A stretch of 64,000 nucleotides of DNA from assembly GCA_004359425.1 (NCBI GenBank), contig PTEU01000002.1, positions 661,702-725,701 on the forward strand, read 5' to 3'. The DNA is from Ideonella sp. MAG2 (GTDB taxonomy: Bacteria > Pseudomonadota > Gammaproteobacteria > Burkholderiales > Burkholderiaceae_C). The notes below the pieces were generated by a model. It worked only from the letters and a program-made list of their open reading frames with translations, did not search any database and was not told the DNA's origin. The position numbers were made by a program, and so were the translations under genes. This document shows, in pieces, positions 58,691 to 64,000 of the stretch. Positions within the stretch are counted from its first letter, which is position 1, and the number at the start of each line of letters is the position of its first letter.

Positions 58691-59293
58691 ATGTCAACAC
58701 CTCTGCGCAATCTCTATGTGGTGGCACTTCTGATGGCCGCCACCCCCCTATCGCATGCCGCCCCTGATCGCTGGTACGAATGCCAAGGTCGAACCTTCGG
58801 CTATGTTCAAAAGTCTGCCCAAACCCTCGACTTCTACAACCTTTACTACAACTGCCCGAAATTGCGCATCCTCAGCCGCAAGACCGTAGCGGTGCAAGGC
58901 TCCAACCATCCCCGCAGCATGGAGATTTTGGTCGTCGACAACCGTGCCCATCAGCAAAGCTGCCCCTTTCAGGTTTTTGGCTGGACCCCGATAGGGCCTG
59001 ATCAAGTATTGCCGGAACCACCCTCGGCCATTAGTTTTGACGGCTTCAAAGACTTGGCCGAATTGGAAAGCGTTCAAAACAAAGTTGGAGTTAGCGACTC
59101 GTTCAGTTGCTCCGCCTATTTGGTCGATGCACACCGCTACCCACATATCGTCCAGCCCCATAGCAAGCACGCCCGCAGCGTGCGCACCCAACTGCGTGAT
59201 CGGGCCGCCATCAAGCTGCCAGCTCGCCAATCAGCTCCAGCATCGCCAACGCCTGCATCAACGGCATCCCCCCATGGCAAAGACTCTGAATGA
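58691..59293 (+). CDS. Exported protein, candidate immunity protein
   Basis: 200 residues starting at the ATG at 58691, 11 bases after the LysM gene. Signal peptide (LYVVALLMAATPLSHA) then a mature chain with four cysteines (YECQG, NCPKL, SCPFQ, SCSAY), enough for two disulfides. The C-terminal 40 residues are basic then Ser/Pro/Ala-rich. GC of a sampled line is about 45%. No family recognised. Periplasmic location right after a putative wall-degrading effector fits an immunity protein. Confidence 0.6.
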   Translation: MSTPLRNLYVVALLMAATPLSHAAPDRWYECQGRTFGYVQKSAQTLDFYNLYYNCPKLRILSRKTVAVQGSNHPRSMEILVVDNRAHQQSCPFQVFGWTPIGPDQVLPEPPSAISFDGFKDLAELESVQNKVGVSDSFSCSAYLVDAHRYPHIVQPHSKHARSVRTQLRDRAAIKLPARQSAPASPTPASTASPHGKDSE

Positions 59294-59354
59294 AGGCCTA
59301 GGTGCTTCGCCACCCCACGGTGTCCCGACATACGCCCAGCGAAGCGGAAGCCGC

Positions 59355-59594
59355 CCAATGGTGCCCCTCAAGCATATCGGTTTGGCCCTCGTGCTTGCTG
59401 TTTGGTTCGGCCCCGCGATGGCTGGGGGTGCACCGAATTGCGCCAATGCCAACGGCCCGACCAGCCCTTGCGAGAAGGCTGGTCCACCGTTGCAGATTCA
59501 GCAGCTCTGTTTAGACCACGCCTCACAAGTAGCCTACGGCTACCCGGCAGACAGCGTCTGCAGCCGCTGCACCTTCGCGCCCTTCACGCCCTAA
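59355..59594 (+). CDS. Small exported Cys-rich protein, unknown
   Basis: 79 residues from the ATG at 59355, with GGAAG seven bases upstream; the in-frame ATG at 59274 would overlap the previous gene and place 27 residues before the signal peptide (HIGLALVLAVWFGPAMA). The mature ~55 residues contain five cysteines (NCAN, PCEK, LCLD, VCSRC). Not recognised. Lies 38 bases before vgrG, so travels with the cargo segment. Confidence 0.5.
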   Translation, partial: PMVPLKHIGLALVLAVWFGPAMAGGAPNCANANGPTSPCEKAGPPLQIQQLCLDHASQVAYGYPADSVCSRCTFAPFTP

Positions 59595-59631
59595 GCGTCT
59601 TCACGCCGCCCCCATCCAAGGAGCCCCTGTC

Positions 59632-61584
59632 ATGATCCGCACCGTTGAAGTCAGCTCCCCGGCCATGCCCAGCTTGCTGGGCCAGCCGGCCTTGCGCCTC
59701 AGCAGCCTCAGTGGCCAAGAGGGCCTCGGGCACTTGTTCCAGTACCGGCTGATCTTGAGCACGCCGGACAACCCTTTGATCAGCGAGCTGATGGCCGCCA
59801 ATGTGCCCTTCAAGGAGCTGGTGGGCAAGGAGATTAACCTGCGCATTGAGCTGGAGGGGCGTGGCAGTTTTGTGGCCGGCTTGGCGGGGGGCTCGGCGGC
59901 TGGGGTGGGGGCAGGGGCGCGCGAGATCAACGGCCTGGTCACGGCGGCGCGCTTTGTGCGGGTGGAGAACCGCCGGGGAATTTATGAGGTGGTGGTCGAG
60001 CCCTGGTTGAGCTTGGCCACGCGCACCAGCGACCACAAGATTTTTCAGAACATGACGGTGGCCGAGATTCTGCAAACCGTGCTGGCCGACTACCCCTACC
60101 CCAGCCAGCTCAAGCTCAGCCACAGCTACCCCAAGCGCGAGTTTCAGGTGCAGTACGGCGAGACGGACCTGGTGTTCATGGAACGCCTGATGCAGGAGTG
60201 GGGCCTGTACTACTACTTTGAGCACGCCGGTGGTGCCCACCGCTTGGTGGTGGTAGACGACCCAGCCACCCACGGCCCCAACCCCAGCGCGGCCTATGCC
60301 CAAGTGCGCTACTACCCGCCCGACCACAAGATCGACGAAGAGTATTGCAGCGACTTCACCACCCATGAAGGCCTACAACCTGGGGCTTGGGTGACCAGTG
60401 ACTTTGACTTCACCAAGCCGCGCGCTAACCTACAGCAGAGCATGAGCATGCCGCGCAAGACGGGCCATGCAGACGGCGAGCACTACCGCTGGCCGGGCGA
60501 CTATGTGGTGCCCGCCGAGGGCAAGGAGTTGGCCCGCGTGCGCATGGAGCGCGAGGGCAACCCCGGCAGCCGCGCCAGCGGGGCGGGCAACCTGCGCGGC
60601 ATGGTGCCTGGCTGCACCTTCAGCCTGCAAGGCCACCCACAGGCCAAGGCCAATGCCGAGTACCTCATCCTCAGCAGCAGCCTCTCCATCTCCGAGATGG
60701 GCGAGGTCAGCGGCCAAGGCGGCTACCACTGCCACTGCCAGTTCGAGGTACAGCCCGCCCTGCACCTCTACCGCAACGCCCAGCGCCACCCCAAGCCCCA
60801 CACTCACGGCCCGCAGACGGCCACCGTCACCGGCCCGGCAGGGCGCGAGATCTACACCGACCAATACGGCCGCGTCAAAGTCAGCTTCCACTGGAACCGC
60901 TACTGCACCAAGGACGAGAACAGCTCCTGCTGGATACGCGTGGCCAGCCCCTGGGCCGGCAGCAACTTTGGGGGCATTGCCATCCCGCGCATTGGCCAAG
61001 AGGTCATCGTCGACTTTGAGAGTGGTGACCCCGACCGGCCCATCATCATCGGCCGCGTCTACAACGGCCTGAACATGCCGCCCTGGGAGCTGCCGGGCAG
61101 CATGACGCAAACCGGTTTCTTGACCCGCTCTTCAGAGGGCGGCGGCCCCGCCAATGCCAACGCCTTCAGGTTTGAAGACAAAAAGGGCCAAGAAGAGATT
61201 TGGCTACATGCGGAGAAGGATTTACGCGCCGAGGTGGAGAACAACGAAAGCCACAGCGTGGGCGTGAACCGCAGCAAGACGGTGGGCAGCAACGAAACCA
61301 CCAGCATTGGGGCGGCCCGCACAGAGACCGTGGGCGGCACCCACACCGAGACCATCAAGAAGCAGCGCACCCTGACCGTTCAAGAGGCCGGGTCCAGCGA
61401 GACCATACAAAAGGACATCAGCATGACTTCGGTGGACGGCAACATCTCCATCACCTCCAACGCGCATTCCATCTTCCTGACAGCCACCACCTCCATCGTG
61501 TTGCAAGTCGGGGCCAGCAGCATCACCCTGACGGACGGCAATATCGTCGTGAATGGCCCCAAGCAAGTGGACATCAACCCCTAA
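59632..61584 (+). CDS. vgrG: T6SS spike protein VgrG (TssI)
   Basis: 650 residues. gp27/gp44-like barrel region at the N-terminus (LSGQEGLGHLFQYRLILST, FVRVENRRGIYEVVVEPWL, YPKREFQVQYGETDLVFMERLMQEWG in part), gp5 OB-fold with TDQYGRVKVSFHWNR and RVASPWAGSNFGG, ending EVIVDFESGDPDRPIIIGRVYN, and a repetitive beta-helix needle (TVGSNETTSIGAARTETVGG). It ends soon after the needle, so no fused effector domain; cargo rides on the PAAR tip or Eag-loaded Rhs encoded next. Confidence 0.96.
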   Translation: MIRTVEVSSPAMPSLLGQPALRLSSLSGQEGLGHLFQYRLILSTPDNPLISELMAANVPFKELVGKEINLRIELEGRGSFVAGLAGGSAAGVGAGAREINGLVTAARFVRVENRRGIYEVVVEPWLSLATRTSDHKIFQNMTVAEILQTVLADYPYPSQLKLSHSYPKREFQVQYGETDLVFMERLMQEWGLYYYFEHAGGAHRLVVVDDPATHGPNPSAAYAQVRYYPPDHKIDEEYCSDFTTHEGLQPGAWVTSDFDFTKPRANLQQSMSMPRKTGHADGEHYRWPGDYVVPAEGKELARVRMEREGNPGSRASGAGNLRGMVPGCTFSLQGHPQAKANAEYLILSSSLSISEMGEVSGQGGYHCHCQFEVQPALHLYRNAQRHPKPHTHGPQTATVTGPAGREIYTDQYGRVKVSFHWNRYCTKDENSSCWIRVASPWAGSNFGGIAIPRIGQEVIVDFESGDPDRPIIIGRVYNGLNMPPWELPGSMTQTGFLTRSSEGGGPANANAFRFEDKKGQEEIWLHAEKDLRAEVENNESHSVGVNRSKTVGSNETTSIGAARTETVGGTHTETIKKQRTLTVQEAGSSETIQKDISMTSVDGNISITSNAHSIFLTATTSIVLQVGASSITLTDGNIVVNGPKQVDINP

Positions 61585-61598
61585 GGCAGACAGCCACC

Positions 61599-62045
61599 AT
61601 GTACCTCATCCAAGAAACCCCTTTGAACCTGCCCGAGCCGCTGCAGGACCGCAGCGTCAACGTGCTGAGCTATGTCGAGCCCAGCACACAAGCGCCGTTT
61701 CAGATCGTCATCAACCGCGATGTGCTGATTGGCGAAGAGACCATTCCGCAGTGCTTTGACCGCCAGTTGAATATGCTCGCCCGCCAGGCCAAGCACTTCA
61801 AAGTGTTGCGTCGAGAAACCACACCACGTGCCGATGGCCTCCAGCCGCTGTACACCGTGGAGAGCAGCTTTTCCCAGGCAGGGCGCACCCACCACCAGTT
61901 GCAGTGCATGCTCTTGACGAGCACCGCCCCTCACATTCTGGTGTTGACGCTCAGTACCGGCGTGCCCCCTAACGACGGGCACAGGCAGTTTTGGAACGAG
62001 CTACTGAGCACGCTGGATCCGGCCCAGCCAACCAAGGCCAGCTGA
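61599..62045 (+). CDS. DUF1795 effector chaperone, EagR-like
   Basis: 148 residues, ATG at 61599, 14 bases after vgrG. DcrB/DUF1795 pattern: VNVLSYVEPSTQAPFQIVINR, in part, then CFDRQLNMLARQAKHFKVL and HHQLQCMLLTSTAPHILVLTLS. Eag chaperones wrap the N-terminal membrane helices of PAAR-type effectors before loading on VgrG. Its place directly before a PAAR-Rhs gene with such helices strongly supports that pairing. Confidence 0.88.
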   Translation: MYLIQETPLNLPEPLQDRSVNVLSYVEPSTQAPFQIVINRDVLIGEETIPQCFDRQLNMLARQAKHFKVLRRETTPRADGLQPLYTVESSFSQAGRTHHQLQCMLLTSTAPHILVLTLSTGVPPNDGHRQFWNELLSTLDPAQPTKAS

Positions 62046-62091
62046 GCCGCCCCACCAGCGATCACCCGGACACTTACCAAGGACGCGCACC

Positions 62092-64000
62092 ATGGGCCTG
62101 CCTGCCGCCGCCACCATCAATGACGAGATTCGCCACACGCCATTGCTCGGGCAAATCTTGAAGGTGGCCACCACCATTGGGACGGGGCTACTGGTGGGTT
62201 TGGCCATTGGCGCAGCAGCTGTCTTCATTGTTGGCACGGGCGGGCTGGGTGCCGTGGTGCTGGGTGCGGTGGTAGGGGCGGCCATCGGCATGGCAGCTGA
62301 CGCCGCCTCAGAGGCCCTGACCGGCAAAAACCTACAAGAGGCGATAGCGGCCCCCATCATGGCCGCCATCGACAAATTCTTCCCCGGTGTGGTCAAAGGC
62401 ATGATCAGCACCGGCTCGCACAATGTGCGCATCAACAGCCAGAAGGCTGCGCGCGCGGCAGGCAAGCCCGGCGGGCCGCCGCCTGAGCCACCGCCGCCCA
62501 AGACCTGGTGGGAGTCCGCAGTGGACGCGGTGATGTCCATCTTCGACAGCAGCACGCCACCTGACCCCGGCTTTGTGCCCGTGGACATGGACAAAGTCGC
62601 CTGCCAAGACCACCCGCCTGCCCCCGACCAATTCATTGCCCAAGGCTCGGGCAATGTCTTCATCAATGGCCAACCGGCCGCCCGTGCGGGTGACAAAACT
62701 ACCTGCGACGCAGTCATCAGCATCCTGCCCGCGAGGCGCGGCAATGTGGCCATCGGTGGTGGCCAAGTGACCGTTCGCGCGATTGAGTCTGAAATGCCCG
62801 CATGGCTGGGCTTTATCGCCAAATGGGGTGGCTTTGCGCTGGCAATTTGCCAGGCCATCCGTGGCAAGGGCCCGTTACTCAAGAAGCTGGTTTGCTTGGG
62901 CACCAACATGGCCATTGGTATGGCTGCTGATGTAGGAGTGCGCGCCGCCGTAGGTGCCGCCATGGGCGGCAGCAAGGGCCACCCTGTACATCTGCCCACG
63001 GGCAATAAGTTTTTAGACGGCGCGCACGATCAAGACTTCGACGTGCCCGCCCTTTTGCCCTTGAGCCTGACCCGGCGCTATAACGCCGCTAACTCTCAAG
63101 TAGGCCTGTTCGGCCGGGGCTGGACCACGCTGTGGGATACCCAGCTTCACCTGCACCGCCCCGACGTGCTAGGCCAAGGCGACGAGCAAGCCGCGCATGC
63201 CCTGCTCGACGAGCAAGGCCGCTGGCTACCCCTGCCTGCCCTGGCCCCTGGCCAGCGCCACCACCTGGCCCAAGAGGGCCTGAGCTTTGCCTGCCTAGAC
63301 AGCGGGCACTATCTGCTCATGAGCGACGACGGCCTGGTACTCAACTTCGGCCCCGCCCACACTGAAGGCGCAGGCGAAGGCCCGCACATTCTGGCCTTGC
63401 AAAGCCTGGAAGACCCCTACGCCCACCGCCACTTCTTGCGCCGTGACGAACACGGCCGCTTGATCCAAGTGGCCAGCAGTTGCGGGCAAGTGCTGCACCT
63501 GCACTATGCCAAGCACAGCTCACCCGGCCCGGCCCAGCCAGAGCGCATCAGCCTGCGCCCGGCTGGAGGCAGCGAAGAGCTGCTGTTGGCCAGCTACCGA
63601 TATAGCGCTACCGGGGAGTTAGTGGCCGTGCTCGATGCCCTGGGGCAGGAGACCCGCCAGTTCGCCTACAACAAGCAAGGCCTGATGTGCCAACAGCGCC
63701 TGCCACAGGGCCTGGTGGTGGACTACCAATGGCAGCACTTTGCTCAAGCCCCTGAGCCAGGCAGTGTGGCCGCGACCGCAGGCGGCCATTGGCGCGTGAC
63801 GGCCTGGCGCACCAGCATGGGGGAAGCCGTGCAGGTGGACTACGACCTGCCCGCCCGCAGTGCCCGGGCCACCACCCGAGACACCACCCACAGCGGCAGC
63901 ACCCAAGCCCCCCTGCAACGCACCGAGCATTGGCAATGGGACGAGAACCTGCGCGTGACCCGTTATCTCGACACTCTGGGCCAGGCCTGTACCCTTGAGT
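62092..64000 (+). CDS. PAAR-Rhs T6SS effector (3' end beyond window)
   Basis: Open from the ATG at 62092 to the last base, 636 codons with no stop, so the gene continues past the window. Layout: a pre-PAAR-like start, two hydrophobic membrane helices (about residues 20-65), a PAAR tip domain (about 105-235; GSHNVRINSQKAARA and QGSGNVFINGQPAARAGDKTTC) with a Pro-rich linker inside it, a short second hydrophobic stretch, then from about residue 298 the Rhs N-terminal domain (VHLPTGNKFLDG, PLSLTRRYNAANSQVGLFGRGW) and YD-repeat-like shell. The toxin and its immunity gene must lie downstream. Confidence 0.92.
   Translation, partial: MGLPAAATINDEIRHTPLLGQILKVATTIGTGLLVGLAIGAAAVFIVGTGGLGAVVLGAVVGAAIGMAADAASEALTGKNLQEAIAAPIMAAIDKFFPGVVKGMISTGSHNVRINSQKAARAAGKPGGPPPEPPPPKTWWESAVDAVMSIFDSSTPPDPGFVPVDMDKVACQDHPPAPDQFIAQGSGNVFINGQPAARAGDKTTCDAVISILPARRGNVAIGGGQVTVRAIESEMPAWLGFIAKWGGFALAICQAIRGKGPLLKKLVCLGTNMAIGMAADVGVRAAVGAAMGGSKGHPVHLPTGNKFLDGAHDQDFDVPALLPLSLTRRYNAANSQVGLFGRGWTTLWDTQLHLHRPDVLGQGDEQAAHALLDEQGRWLPLPALAPGQRHHLAQEGLSFACLDSGHYLLMSDDGLVLNFGPAHTEGAGEGPHILALQSLEDPYAHRHFLRRDEHGRLIQVASSCGQVLHLHYAKHSSPGPAQPERISLRPAGGSEELLLASYRYSATGELVAVLDALGQETRQFAYNKQGLMCQQRLPQGLVVDYQWQHFAQAPEPGSVAATAGGHWRVTAWRTSMGEAVQVDYDLPARSARATTRDTTHSGSTQAPLQRTEHWQWDENLRVTRYLDTLGQACTLE

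Overview
The window reads as chromosomal DNA of a high-GC betaproteobacterium, most likely Burkholderiales and probably Comamonadaceae. This is inferred from gene order and protein style (rod-shape operon divergent from gatCAB, a PurB of the E. coli-like length, TctE-type kinases, Comamonadaceae-like intergenic repeats), not from a marker gene. I see no rRNA, tRNA, CRISPR array or intact insertion sequence.

Region 1 (1-8206): the 3' part of a sensor histidine kinase, a secreted beta-sandwich-like protein, then the complete rod-shape operon mreB-mreC-mreD-mrdA(PBP2)-rodA on the minus strand. Region 2 (8207-20508): gatC-gatA-gatB for Asn/Gln-tRNA amidation, two small exported proteins behind pyrE, an exonuclease III, an outer-membrane barrel, an MBL-fold hydrolase, an alpha-oxoamine synthase, an M48 protease and an AmpG-like permease. 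Region 3 (20509-35718): a LysR regulator with an IorA/IorB-type molybdenum oxidoreductase, a GH109-like pseudogene, a multi-PAS hybrid kinase, pyrF, purB, a GST, an FMN glutamate synthase-like protein, PBP1A and a YCII protein. Two deletion scars lie here. One has gutted the GH109-like gene. The other appears to have removed both the C-terminus of PyrF and the N-terminus of the hybrid kinase.

Region 4 (35719-37926) is a loose stretch of hairpins and repeats with a low-GC gene of foreign character and a secreted YCII protein. Region 5 (37927-64000, runs off the window) is a type VI secretion locus. tssA-tssG-tssF lie on the minus strand. Diverging from them on the plus strand are clpV-tssB-tssC-hcp-tssJ-tssK-tssL-tssM-tagF-(tagK-like)-tagJ-tssE, then a cargo segment, vgrG, an Eag chaperone gene and a PAAR-Rhs effector. 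Together these encode sheath (TssBC), tube (Hcp), spike (VgrG, PAAR), baseplate (TssEFGK), membrane complex (TssJLM) and sheath recycling (ClpV).

The most interesting part is 57915-59594, a low-GC segment between tssE and vgrG. It encodes a cytosolic (no signal peptide) lytic-transglycosylase-like protein with a LysM domain inserted into the catalytic fold, followed by two small exported Cys-containing proteins. That arrangement suggests a peptidoglycan-targeting T6SS effector with periplasmic immunity. Other oddities are a TssJ with no lipobox cysteine, a short TssA, and a strong hairpin after hcp.
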